Source: an uncultured Gammaproteobacteria bacterium
Lineage (GTDB): Bacteria > Pseudomonadota > Gammaproteobacteria > Pseudomonadales > Azotimanducaceae
DNA length: 36,076 nt
Assembly (NCBI GenBank): GCA_913030615.1
Contig: CAJWCW010000007.1
Coordinates: 1 to 36,076 of the forward strand
Direction of reading: 5' to 3'
Below are positions 17,427-25,869 of the stretch, one piece after another. Position 1 is the first letter of the stretch, and every line of letters starts with the position of its first letter. A program made the position numbers and the translations under genes. The notes beneath the pieces are model-generated. The model did not search any database. It was given only the letters and a program-made list of their open reading frames with translations, and was not told where the DNA came from.

Positions 17427-17455
17427 TTGCGACAAGAATAGGATATTCTTATTAG
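17427..17455 (+). promoter_or_regulatory. candidate promoter for cyclopropane synthase gene
   Basis: TTGCGA (17427-17432) and TATTAG (17450-17455) are separated by 17 bases and lie about 57 bases before the GTG of the cyclopropane synthase gene. Each hexamer matches 4 of 6 consensus positions. The surrounding AT-rich stretch (17433-17455) forms an imperfect palindrome that could also serve the divergent oxidoreductase gene. No stronger candidate was found in the 177-base gap. Confidence 0.3.
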
Positions 17456-17511
17456 ACCGTGCACGCTGACGACATTGGGCGGATCACGGAGAAGCATGAG
17501 AGAGCACGCGG

Positions 17512-18684
17512 GTGTACGACAAGTTTATTCGTGAAAACGTCAGGCATGGGGCATTCAAACTCGTTCACCCGAACGGCGACGAGCGGGTGTACGGTGATGG
17601 CCCAGCGTCTGTCGTCTGGAGAATTAATGACACTCGGGTCCTGTCTAAGATCGCTCGTAATCCGCTCCTTAATCTCGGCGAAACCTATATCGAACAAGGC
17701 TGGGATGTCGAGGATGGAAAGCTTGCTCAGCTGCTTACCATCCTGCGAACGAACTTCGAGGATGAATTAGTTCGGCGAGGCTCCATGGCAGCCTACGCGG
17801 CAATTCTGCAGACGTGGAACAACCTCGGCGCGAGCTTGCGGAACGTGAGTCATCATTACGACCTTGACGAATCTCTTTTTCGCGCGTTCTTGGATCAAGA
17901 CATGCACTACTCCTGTGCTTACTTTCGTACTCCAGAACAAACCCTTGAAGTCGCTCAGTCCGCGAAATGCGAGCACATTCGAAAAAAACTATGTCTCAAA
18001 CCCGGGCAGAAGGTCCTTGATATCGGCTCGGGCTGGGGAGGTCTCGGGCTATACCTTGCTGAACACGAAGACGTTCAAGTCACCGGACTTACGTTGTCGA
18101 ACGAGCAACTTGGGGTGGCCAAACAGCATGCCATTGAGCGCGGGTTAGACAACCAAGTCGAATTCCGTCTCGAAGACTATCGAAACCACCAGGGGGAATA
18201 CGATGCCGTTGTCTCCGTCGGCATGTTCGAACACGTGGGTCTGCGGAATTTCGACCGTTATTTCAAAAAGGTTGGCAATCTCCTCTCTAAGAACGGGATC
18301 GCGATGATTCATACGATCGGTCACATGGATCGGCCCTCGGCGACCAATCCATGGATTCGCCGACACATATTCCCGGGCGGTTACATCCCGTCAATCTCTG
18401 AGATCAGTGCCGCGATTGAACGTAGTCCACTTGTCTTCGCTGATATCGAGGTATGGCGACAGCACTACGCGTTGACATTGAAGGAATGGAATCGTCGGTT
18501 TCAGGCAGTTCGGTCCCAATTTGCACGCGATAAAGGCGAACGATTTTGCCGAATCTGGGAGTTTTACCTGCTTACATGCCAAACCGCCTTCGAGGTTGAA
18601 AGCCTAGTCGTCTACCAGCTTCAGCTTAGTATGAACAATGCGTCTGTGCCTACGACAAGGGACTACCTGTACGACGGCCCCTAA
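17512..18684 (+). CDS. cfa: cyclopropane-fatty-acyl-phospholipid synthase
   Basis: This is a 390-residue CFA synthase/SAM-dependent methyltransferase that adds a methylene group across the double bond of membrane phospholipid acyl chains, or makes a related methyl-branched product. The N-terminal lipid-binding domain (1-110) is followed by NVSHHYDL (111-118), YSCAYF (133-138, containing the cysteine of the active-site region) and the SAM-binding glycine loop VLDIGSGWGG (168-177). VSVGMFEHVG and HTIGH complete the active-site blocks. The start is GTG 17512. The stop overlaps the stop of the convergent glucokinase gene. It is divergent from the Rv3520c-type oxidoreductase, which leaves open a link between deazaflavin chemistry and lipid modification (inference only). 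Confidence 0.95.
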   Translation: MYDKFIRENVRHGAFKLVHPNGDERVYGDGPASVVWRINDTRVLSKIARNPLLNLGETYIEQGWDVEDGKLAQLLTILRTNFEDELVRRGSMAAYAAILQTWNNLGASLRNVSHHYDLDESLFRAFLDQDMHYSCAYFRTPEQTLEVAQSAKCEHIRKKLCLKPGQKVLDIGSGWGGLGLYLAEHEDVQVTGLTLSNEQLGVAKQHAIERGLDNQVEFRLEDYRNHQGEYDAVVSVGMFEHVGLRNFDRYFKKVGNLLSKNGIAMIHTIGHMDRPSATNPWIRRHIFPGGYIPSISEISAAIERSPLVFADIEVWRQHYALTLKEWNRRFQAVRSQFARDKGERFCRIWEFYLLTCQTAFEVESLVVYQLQLSMNNASVPTTRDYLYDGP

Positions 18685-19673
18685 AGACTCGAATCGACAT
18701 CGAGTCTCTCAACAGAAGAAAGTAAACGCTTCGCATATTTAGCCGCCCCTTGGAGCCCAAGCGAATCTTCGGCAAACAATACCGTTGGAACGGATTGAAG
18801 TACTTCGGCTTGGAACCCTATATCCACAAAGCGACGGCGAAAGCTACTGTCCCCTATCATCGGCGCCACAGCTGCTACAACGGTTCCCCCCACGTATACG
18901 CCCCCATACGCGTGAGCCGTGAGCGCCAGAGAGCCGCACGCAGTGCCCAGGAATGCACAGAAAGTTTCCAGGGTTCGATGACAGACCGGATCGATAATCG
19001 ATATTCCGAGTTCGCTAATCTCATTCGGCCCAAGTGATTCCGGTTTCGTTCCCCACAATGCCGCGACAGCGCGATATAGGTTGACGAGTCCAGGGCCGGA
19101 TAAGAAGTGTTCCCAGGTAATCGCACGAACATCTAGTTCTTGCTCTGCCGCATCCACCAGCTCGCGTTCGTATGCGTTGACGGTTGCTACCCGGGCATGA
19201 CCTCCTTCTGAGGATATTACGCCGTGACCGTTCGCGCGGGATGGAAGAATGGCCATCCCAAGACCAGTACCAGCACAAACGATCGCTCGCGTTTCGTCGG
19301 AACGAATCACGCCTGGCCCCCCTATCGTTTCCACTGCTCCAGTCGGGTCTGCATTGAGCGCGTGACCGAGTGCTACCAGATCGTTAATGACCGCCACCGG
19401 TATACCCAGCTCAGTCGAAATTTCCAGTTCGTCGAAGCTCAAATTCACATTCGTCATCGATGCTCTACCGTCGATAACGGGCCCAGCAACAGCGAAACAA
19501 ATCGCGGCGAGGTCCCTGATCCCCAGGACCTCCTGTACCCGAGCGACGACGGTCGCAGCACTCGCTCCATCGAATTCGACGGTGGGAAATTCACGGAAAA
19601 TTAGCGCACGACCTTGCTCATAAAGCGCGAAACGTGCCCGGGTCCCGCCTATATCAGCAACCAGCAAAGTCAA
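18681..19673 (-). CDS. glk: glucokinase
   Basis: This is a proteobacterial-type glucokinase (Glk, PF02685) of 330 residues that phosphorylates glucose with ATP to glucose 6-phosphate. The phosphate-binding loop VADIGGTRARFAL is at residues 5-17, the catalytic aspartate lies in INDLVALGHAL, GTGLGMAIL is the adenosine-phosphate motif, and SEGGHA contributes glucose-binding residues. The true start is TTG 19673, which overlaps the TGA of the upstream PRISE-type reductase (TTGA); the longer open frame upstream is out of frame with that gene and unlikely. The gene order makes glk dependent on translation of the reductase, an odd pairing. It converges on cfa, with overlapping stop codons. Confidence 0.93.
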   Translation of the reverse strand: MTLLVADIGGTRARFALYEQGRALIFREFPTVEFDGASAATVVARVQEVLGIRDLAAICFAVAGPVIDGRASMTNVNLSFDELEISTELGIPVAVINDLVALGHALNADPTGAVETIGGPGVIRSDETRAIVCAGTGLGMAILPSRANGHGVISSEGGHARVATVNAYERELVDAAEQELDVRAITWEHFLSGPGLVNLYRAVAALWGTKPESLGPNEISELGISIIDPVCHRTLETFCAFLGTACGSLALTAHAYGGVYVGGTVVAAVAPMIGDSSFRRRFVDIGFQAEVLQSVPTVLFAEDSLGLQGAAKYAKRLLSSVERLDVDSSL

Positions 19674-20746
19674 ATTGGCAGTATCCGTGCGTTCTGAAGT
19701 GCCGCGAATTGGTCCCGAAACATATCTTCGGTGTCGATGCATTCGACGAAGCCGTGTTTCCGCGCCTTAATCGTTGAAAGGAGCGTGTTCTGTCCTCCGT
19801 TTAGTCCGAAGACGGCGTCCGCGAACTGCCAGGAATTTCCAACAAGCTGATCCAGCGCGTAAGGCATCAATCCGTGTCGTCGAACCAGTTCGTCCCACAC
19901 GGGCGCCAGTTTAGTCATCTTTTCGGTGAGGGAAGTCGGGCGATCATCGCCGACTTCCATCCCGAAAGACTCGGCGATGGACGGCCACACGGATCGCCAA
20001 ATTAATTCATCGCCGTTGGTGATGTTGTACGCCTCGTTGTCACTGCCGCACCGGGCTCCAAACCACCGCACCGCACGACCAAGCAAGCGCGCATCGGTCG
20101 CCTGAGTGACGAATGCGGCGCCACCAGGAAAACACAAAGGTTCGCCCAAGGCCTTGGATACCGCTGCAAATACGCCGATAGCCAACGTCATGTTCATCGG
20201 GCTTCCTAACGCCAAACCACAAACGATCTGGGGTCGCAGCACGGTATAGCGCCATCCACCTGCACTCGCCCGTTCTCGAACCAAATCCTCTTGCGGCCAA
20301 TAGAAATTGGGCCCCGAAGGTCGATCGTGCCATTCCTTCCCTGGGTTCAACATCGGCCCCAGGTGGGCACCATATGCCTTTGTTCCTTGTAATAACGTCA
20401 GATGTTCTGACGGTTCGAGTGCGTCAAGCAAATTTCGAAGCATCCCCAGGTTGGTTTCGATTTGTTCTGCGTCACGCCAACCGGCAACCAAATCCTCTTT
20501 CTCGTGTAAAGCGGCATACACGACATGCGTATACGCACCCAAGAATCCAAGCGTCTCGAACGTCTGGATCCTGTCAGTTAGATCCACTGACACGTGCGTC
20601 GCATCGGTGGGAAAATCTAAAGGGCGGCGCGACAATGCGGTGACAGACCATTCCGCGTCCCCCTCGTATGCCCCAAGGACGCCCTGACCTACCAACCCAC
20701 GCGCACCGACTACTAAAAGTCTCTGTTGCGGCACTACGTTACTCAA
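19670..20746 (-). CDS. PRISE-type SDR (progesterone 5-beta-reductase/iridoid synthase family)
   Basis: This is an atypical extended short-chain dehydrogenase of 358 residues. The NAD(P) motif VVGARGLVGQG is at 12-22. Instead of YxxxK it has the PRISE pair: LLQGTKAYG (K123) and NFYWPQEDLV (Y149). Plant and bacterial PRISE enzymes reduce activated enones such as steroid 4-en-3-ones and 8-oxogeranial. In the usual NFYYxxED motif the second tyrosine is tryptophan here, so activity and substrate may differ. The start is TTG 20746; GTG 20734 is an alternative only four residues shorter. Its stop is coupled to the start of glucokinase. It is divergent from the oligopeptide-type transporter, with a 66-base gap. 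Confidence 0.85.
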   Translation of the reverse strand: MSNVVPQQRLLVVGARGLVGQGVLGAYEGDAEWSVTALSRRPLDFPTDATHVSVDLTDRIQTFETLGFLGAYTHVVYAALHEKEDLVAGWRDAEQIETNLGMLRNLLDALEPSEHLTLLQGTKAYGAHLGPMLNPGKEWHDRPSGPNFYWPQEDLVRERASAGGWRYTVLRPQIVCGLALGSPMNMTLAIGVFAAVSKALGEPLCFPGGAAFVTQATDARLLGRAVRWFGARCGSDNEAYNITNGDELIWRSVWPSIAESFGMEVGDDRPTSLTEKMTKLAPVWDELVRRHGLMPYALDQLVGNSWQFADAVFGLNGGQNTLLSTIKARKHGFVECIDTEDMFRDQFAALQNARILPI

Positions 20747-20812
20747 CTTAGCTCAGCGTGTGCGCATTGTGCCGTTTTGCTTGCCACTCGACCATTGCGT
20801 ATCGTATCCCCG

Positions 20813-22348
20813 ATGCGCGTCTTTTTGCTTTTGTCGGCTCTTTGGTGTTGCGTCAACGGCCTCGCAGAATTCATTCGTATTGGGAACACGGGTGAACCTG
20901 CGACCCTCGACCCACATCGATACAACTTGAGGCTTGAGGAGACCATCCTCAATGACCTATACCTCGGACTAACGACTATGAACGCGGCTGGCCACATCGT
21001 TCCAGGCGCGGCAATTTCGTGGGACGTTTCTCGCGACGGTTTGACTTGGACGTTCGAATTGCGGCCCAACGCGCGATGGAGCGACGGAGAACCCGTCACC
21101 GCCGAAGACTTCGTCTTTTCGTACCAGCGTCTGTTAAACCCCGAGACTGCCTCAAGTCTCGCTTTTTTTATGTACCCGATCAAAAACGCTGAAGCCATTA
21201 ACTCGGGCAACGCGCCGCTCAACTCGTTGGGCGTTACGGCTCTGACCACGCATCGCCTTGCAATCGAGTTAGAAAAACCTTTTCCTTTTTTTGCTGAGCG
21301 TTTGCTCTACCCGACAGCTTATCCCGTACCGCCTCACGCGATCGAAGCACACGGTGACGCCTGGGTAAAACCCGGAAACATGGTCACCAACGGCGCGTTT
21401 ATCCTTAAGGATTGGCGTCCGCAAGGATTCGTCGAACTGGCTAAGAATCAACATTTTTATGACGCATTTAACGTAGCCCTCCCTGGGGTTCGTTATATCC
21501 CCGTTCAAAACGCCACGACGGCACTTAACCGTTATCGGGCCGGCGAACTCGACGTAATCCTTGAATTCCCCGCGGGCGAACTTCGTTGGTTGCGACAACA
21601 TATGGCCGACCAGGTCCGCGTATCTCCGCTGCTTTCCGTGATGTACCTGGTGTTTAACGTATCGGAACCTCCGTTCGATGACGCGCGCGTTCGTAAGGCG
21701 CTCGCGCTCGCGATTGACCGACGCATTCTCACCGAAAAGGTCTTGAAAAGCGGCGAGCTGATTAGCTACGGACTCGTGCCCTCAATGGTGACGAATTATC
21801 CAACCGCAACGACGCAACTTCCCGACATGGCGCTCGCTCGCGACCTGCTTCGCGCCGCCGGTTTCACTCAAGACAATCCGCTGAAGCTGACCCTTCGTTA
21901 CTTTACCGGAGACGAGAACAAACGAATCCAAATCGCAATCGCGTCGATGTGGCGATCGGTGGGGGTCCAAACAAGCTTGCATCACGCGGAGCTCAACGTG
22001 CACTTCGCCGATCTTCGGCAAGGCAACTTCCAGGTTGCCCATGCGGGTTGGTTTGGTGAAAACAATCCGGAGCACTACCTTGAATTGCTCATGTCCGACA
22101 TAGGGGACGTGAACTATGGGCGTTATATGTCTCCTAGGTACGATCGTCTCATGCGCCAAGCCAAACGCACCGCTGATCTCGAAACGAGGATAACGTTACT
22201 CAAGGGTGCCGAAATTGAAGGTTTACGGGATTTCGGTGTCATTCCTCTGTACTCGGTCATGATACGTAGCCTAGTCCATCCCCAAATCCTCGGCTGGCAC
22301 ACTAACCCCCGGAATGTTCACGGGGCTCGCTACCTTCGTCGGAAATAA
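20813..22348 (+). CDS. ABC transporter periplasmic substrate-binding protein (OppA/SBP_bac_5 family)
   Basis: This is a 511-residue periplasmic binding protein of the peptide/nickel class. The start ATG 20813 begins a Sec signal (MRVFLLLSALWCCVNGLA); no lipobox is evident, so it should be soluble. The mature protein begins with IRIGNTGEPATLDPH, the usual SBP_bac_5 opening, followed by WTFELRPNARWSDGEPVTAEDFVFSYQ in pieces at about 80-105 and the later VRKALALAIDRR block. Family members bind peptides, but also murein fragments, opines, sugars and other compounds, so the ligand is open. The gene is the first of OppA-OppB-OppC-LLM and has only 6 bases before the next gene. Confidence 0.93.
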   Translation: MRVFLLLSALWCCVNGLAEFIRIGNTGEPATLDPHRYNLRLEETILNDLYLGLTTMNAAGHIVPGAAISWDVSRDGLTWTFELRPNARWSDGEPVTAEDFVFSYQRLLNPETASSLAFFMYPIKNAEAINSGNAPLNSLGVTALTTHRLAIELEKPFPFFAERLLYPTAYPVPPHAIEAHGDAWVKPGNMVTNGAFILKDWRPQGFVELAKNQHFYDAFNVALPGVRYIPVQNATTALNRYRAGELDVILEFPAGELRWLRQHMADQVRVSPLLSVMYLVFNVSEPPFDDARVRKALALAIDRRILTEKVLKSGELISYGLVPSMVTNYPTATTQLPDMALARDLLRAAGFTQDNPLKLTLRYFTGDENKRIQIAIASMWRSVGVQTSLHHAELNVHFADLRQGNFQVAHAGWFGENNPEHYLELLMSDIGDVNYGRYMSPRYDRLMRQAKRTADLETRITLLKGAEIEGLRDFGVIPLYSVMIRSLVHPQILGWHTNPRNVHGARYLRRK

Positions 22349-22354
22349 CGTTCC

Positions 22355-23290
22355 GTGACCCGATTCATCTTTCGCCGACTCGCCTTTGCCCTAGTCACCT
22401 TGTGGCTGGTGGTCAGTGCGGCGTTTTTCCTGATCCGTGCAGCGCCCGGCGGCCCATTTGACGGTGAACGACGCCTACCTCCCGCCATCGAAAAAAACTT
22501 GTTGGCTTCCTACCACTTGGACCAACCACTCCCGGTTCAATATTGGCGCTACATACGCATGGTCGGTGGTGGCGATTTAGGTCCATCCTTTAAACAAAAA
22601 GACTTCACGGTCAACGAGCTCATAAGGGCAGGATTACCCATCAGTCTTGGGGTTGGAATTTCTGCGTTTCTACTCGCACTCTTGTTCGGCACATTGCTCG
22701 GGACTCTCGCGGCGCTCAGTCACAACACCTTTCGAGACCGATTTCTCTCCGGACTCGCCACCTTGGGTCTTGCTTTCCCGCCGCTGATCATTGCCCCCGT
22801 TCTAGTCCTCGTTTTCGCTGTTGGTTTGGCCTGGTTACCTGCCGGCGGGCACACCAGTCCACGGCACTACGTATTACCAACTATCGCGTTGTCGCTCCCT
22901 TACATTGCGGCGTTTGCCCGGTTATCGCGTGTCGGTTGCCTTGAAGCCCTACGACTTCCACACGTAACAACAGCACGATCAAAAGGTTTGTCTAACCGCC
23001 GGCTCGTTTTTCAACATGTGTTGCCGAGCGCCTTCGTGCCGGTGCTTTCCTACAGCGGACCTGCAGCAGCAGCGTTGTTGGCCGGCTCAATGGTCGTCGA
23101 AGAAGTCTTTTCGTTACCCGGCCTCGGACGTTATTTCGTTCAGGGTGCGATCAACCGTGACTACACGCTCGTGATGGGTACGGTATTGGTGTATGCCGCT
23201 TTAATCCTCGCGCTAAACCTTTTGGTCGATGTTCTCTACGGACGACTCGATCCCAGAGTCCGCAGCGAAATGGTGGTGTCGAATGATTGA
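22355..23290 (+). CDS. ABC transporter permease, OppB/DppB type
   Basis: This is a 311-residue inner-membrane permease with six hydrophobic helices. The start is GTG 22355. The N-terminal RAAPGGPF segment after the first helix, the DLGPSFKQ motif in the first periplasmic loop, and the cytoplasmic EAA loop at about 195-220 (TARSKGLSNRR) are typical of OppB/DppB proteins. It pairs with the next gene to form the channel fed by the binding protein. Its end overlaps that gene by 8 bases. Confidence 0.95.
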   Translation: MTRFIFRRLAFALVTLWLVVSAAFFLIRAAPGGPFDGERRLPPAIEKNLLASYHLDQPLPVQYWRYIRMVGGGDLGPSFKQKDFTVNELIRAGLPISLGVGISAFLLALLFGTLLGTLAALSHNTFRDRFLSGLATLGLAFPPLIIAPVLVLVFAVGLAWLPAGGHTSPRHYVLPTIALSLPYIAAFARLSRVGCLEALRLPHVTTARSKGLSNRRLVFQHVLPSAFVPVLSYSGPAAAALLAGSMVVEEVFSLPGLGRYFVQGAINRDYTLVMGTVLVYAALILALNLLVDVLYGRLDPRVRSEMVVSND

Positions 23291-24116
23291 CTTGCGTTGG
23301 TCATTGATGCGTCGAGGTTATCGAACATCCATTGTGTGCATATTTCTGCTTGCGATCGCTTTGTTCCTCGGGCCCTGGTTAAGTCCATGGGGAGAAGAGC
23401 ATATCGATTGGAATTCCATCGACACCCCCCCTTCGCTCAATCACTGGTTCGGAACCGATGGTTCAGGCCGCGATCTTCTTGTCCGGACGATGGCCGGTGG
23501 GCGAGTTAGTTTGACAATTGCCCTTTTAGCCACCCTCGTGAGCTTCGCCATTGGATTGCCCTGGGGCGCAATTGCTGGCTATGCAGGTGGGCGCGTAGAC
23601 CAAGTTATGATGCGGATCGTTGACGGTCTTTACGGCCTGCCCTTTATGTTCTTGGTGATCCTTTTGGTCGTTTTCTTCGGTCGTAATCCATACCTACTTT
23701 TCATCGCGATCGGTGCGGTGTCTTGGTTAGACCTTGCACGAATCGTCCGGGGACAGACGCTCGTCGTAAAAAACGCCATGTACATCGAAGCTGCAAAGGC
23801 ATTAGGTGTGCCTGACCCGTGGATCGTGACAAGACACGTCGTCCCCAACGTGATGGGCCCCGCATTAGTTTATGCAACGCTTACAATCCCTGGGGTCATC
23901 ATTGCAGAAAGCTTCATTAGCTTTCTAGGGCTCGGCATTCAAGAACCGCAGACGAGCTGGGGCGTGCTTATCGCCGACGGTGCGACTCGATTGCACGCTC
24001 CATGGCAACTCATTTTCCCCGCTACGTTTTTGGCTGTAACGCTATTGGTTTTGAATGTCGCAGGGGATCAACTGCGCGATGCGATGGACCCTCAAGAAAA
24101 AGGAGTTCGGCTATGA
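23283..24116 (+). CDS. ABC transporter permease, OppC/DppC type
   Basis: This is a 277-residue permease that partners the OppB-like protein. ATG 23283 lies within the end of that gene. The segments HWFGTDGSGRDLLVR (periplasmic loop), GLPWGAIAGYAGG, and the EAA loop YIEAAKALGVPDPWIVTRHVV (about 167-187, shown in part) are those of OppC/DppC. No ATPase gene (OppD or OppF) follows; instead the stop overlaps the start of an LLM oxidoreductase. The importer must therefore borrow ATPases encoded elsewhere. Confidence 0.95.
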   Translation: MIDLRWSLMRRGYRTSIVCIFLLAIALFLGPWLSPWGEEHIDWNSIDTPPSLNHWFGTDGSGRDLLVRTMAGGRVSLTIALLATLVSFAIGLPWGAIAGYAGGRVDQVMMRIVDGLYGLPFMFLVILLVVFFGRNPYLLFIAIGAVSWLDLARIVRGQTLVVKNAMYIEAAKALGVPDPWIVTRHVVPNVMGPALVYATLTIPGVIIAESFISFLGLGIQEPQTSWGVLIADGATRLHAPWQLIFPATFLAVTLLVLNVAGDQLRDAMDPQEKGVRL

Positions 24117-25036
24117 CCGTTAGTGCTGGCATTGGTATTGCAAACTTTAATTTTGATGACACCAAGGGTTTTTGGAAGTGGATCGACCTTTGCGATTCTG
24201 GCGGTATTGATTCGATCTGGCAGTCGGATCGAATTATCAGTACCGACGCCAACCTCGAATGCATGAGCGTTATGGCCGCGTTGGCAGGCAGGACCAAACG
24301 AATCAAGTTCGGAATGAATGTCGCGAGTCTGGGTCTTCGCGATCCGGTGCTCACCGCAAAACAATGCGCAACGATCGACGTTCTTTCAGACGGCAGATTG
24401 TTGCCCGCTTTCGGAATCGGTAGTAGCCGGTCACGGGATTACGTTGCAACAGGCACCCCCACCGCGGGCCGTGGGAAAAGGATGGACGAAGGCTTGGTGA
24501 TCCTTTCACGGCTCTGGTCCGAGGAAAGCGTGACGTTCGCTGGCGAATGTTACCAACTGGACGGAGCTTCGATCTCTCCAAGACCCGTCCAGAAACCACT
24601 ACCATTATGGGTGGGTGGCTCCTCGCTCAAAGCCATCGAACGCACGGCACGATGGGGAACGGGTTGGCAAGCCGGCATCGAATCGGCCGATCAAGTAGCC
24701 CCCGTCATCAAATCGATCAAGGGAAAGGCCATCGACATGGGGCGCTCGATTGATGAGGATCATTTTGGCGCCGGCTTTGGATTTCGGTTTGGTTCATCTG
24801 AGGAGCCGATCATTGCGCGCTACAACAAAGTTCTCTCCGCACGAATGGGCCAGGATCCGTCCAAGTTCACGGCTGTCGGCGGCGCCCCGGAAATCATGGC
24901 ACTGCTCGATGAATTTCGGCAAGCGGGAGTCCACAAATTTGTATTGCGTCCCATCGCATCAGGGACCGACGACATGCTGGACCAAACTCGGCTGCTGGTG
25001 GAGAAAGTTCTGCCCAGCGTCGCCGCGCTCAATTAA
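24113..25036 (+). CDS. LLM-class F420/flavin-dependent oxidoreductase
   Basis: This is a 307-residue luciferase-like monooxygenase-fold protein that probably uses F420H2 or FMN. ATG 24113 overlaps the TGA of the OppC-like gene and has a strong AAGGAG about 7 bases upstream. Motifs: the IDSIWQSDRI strand after helix 1, KRIKFGMNVASLGLRDPV, and DVLSDGRLLPAFGIGSSRSRDY, the usual phosphate/cofactor-binding strand of the class. It is shorter than the Rv3520c-type protein and belongs to a different subfamily that I cannot name. Translational coupling to a solute importer suggests that it acts on the imported compound (inference). It converges on the SDR gene with a 5-base gap. Confidence 0.88.
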   Translation: MTVSAGIGIANFNFDDTKGFWKWIDLCDSGGIDSIWQSDRIISTDANLECMSVMAALAGRTKRIKFGMNVASLGLRDPVLTAKQCATIDVLSDGRLLPAFGIGSSRSRDYVATGTPTAGRGKRMDEGLVILSRLWSEESVTFAGECYQLDGASISPRPVQKPLPLWVGGSSLKAIERTARWGTGWQAGIESADQVAPVIKSIKGKAIDMGRSIDEDHFGAGFGFRFGSSEEPIIARYNKVLSARMGQDPSKFTAVGGAPEIMALLDEFRQAGVHKFVLRPIASGTDDMLDQTRLLVEKVLPSVAALN

Positions 25037-25041
25037 TACCG

Positions 25042-25821
25042 TCACACCTTTTGAGGCGCTTCGGTCGACTGCAGCATACGCTGTGCTTGTGCAACGTAGC
25101 CCCTATTCCACGTCGGACTAATCGTTAACTCGTTAATGCACACGTGTTCCGGGAGTTCGGCGATAAAGGCCACCACGGCCCCGCAATCATCGGACTGGAC
25201 CATTTGCGCCCTATCTTCGTCGCTCACGGGTATCGGCCGGTTATCGAGAATCGGCGTCGCGACCTCACCCGGACAAATCGCGCAAGCACGCACGCCGTAA
25301 AGCCCTGCCTCCATGTTCAAACTTTCGTTCATCGCGTTCATCGCGTGTTTAGCCGCCGTGTATGCGGGTCCCGTGACAATGCTGACCTGACGACCGGCCC
25401 AAGAAGAAATATTGACGATTAGCCCACCGCCATTATCAATCATGCTTGGCAAGACGGCCTTGGCACAGTAAAACGCACCATCCAAGTCGATGCGGATGAC
25501 ATCGTCCCAATCATCCAGTGAAACGTTGTGCCAATTACGTTTCTTGACGTTGATCCCCGCGCTAAGGACGAGCGTATCAATAGGCCCGTGTTGAGCCAAA
25601 ACCCGAGAAGCAACGTCGTTCACGGCATCGCGATCCGCCACGTCTAATGGCTCAACAACAACGTTGCCTTCAATTCCTTCCGCCACAGCTTCAAGCATTT
25701 CACGCCGCCGTCCCGACAACACCACCCGCATCCCGAGCCGCGCCAGCGCCTTAGCTGATCCCTCGCCTATCCCAGTACCGGCACCGGTAATCCACGCGAG
25801 TTTGTCCTTGAGGTTTCTCAC
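25042..25821 (-). CDS. short-chain dehydrogenase/reductase (classical SDR)
   Basis: This is a 259-residue classical SDR that oxidises or reduces a hydroxyl/keto group with NAD(P). It has the cofactor motif TGAGTGIG (13-20), with R37-R38-R39 in LSGRRRE suggesting NADP preference, LSAGIN in the NAG position, the active-site serine in NISSWAG, and YTAAK for the catalytic tyrosine and lysine. The start is GTG 25821 with AAGGA 7-8 bases upstream. The C-terminal ELTISPTWNRG follows the usual pattern. The substrate is not evident. It is divergent from the dioxygenase at 25870, with only 48 bases between them. Confidence 0.93.
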   Translation of the reverse strand: MRNLKDKLAWITGAGTGIGEGSAKALARLGMRVVLSGRRREMLEAVAEGIEGNVVVEPLDVADRDAVNDVASRVLAQHGPIDTLVLSAGINVKKRNWHNVSLDDWDDVIRIDLDGAFYCAKAVLPSMIDNGGGLIVNISSWAGRQVSIVTGPAYTAAKHAMNAMNESLNMEAGLYGVRACAICPGEVATPILDNRPIPVSDEDRAQMVQSDDCGAVVAFIAELPEHVCINELTISPTWNRGYVAQAQRMLQSTEAPQKV

Positions 25822-25869
25822 TCACATTCCTTCTTAGAAAAACGCCGCACGTTAGCATAGGATCTGGAC

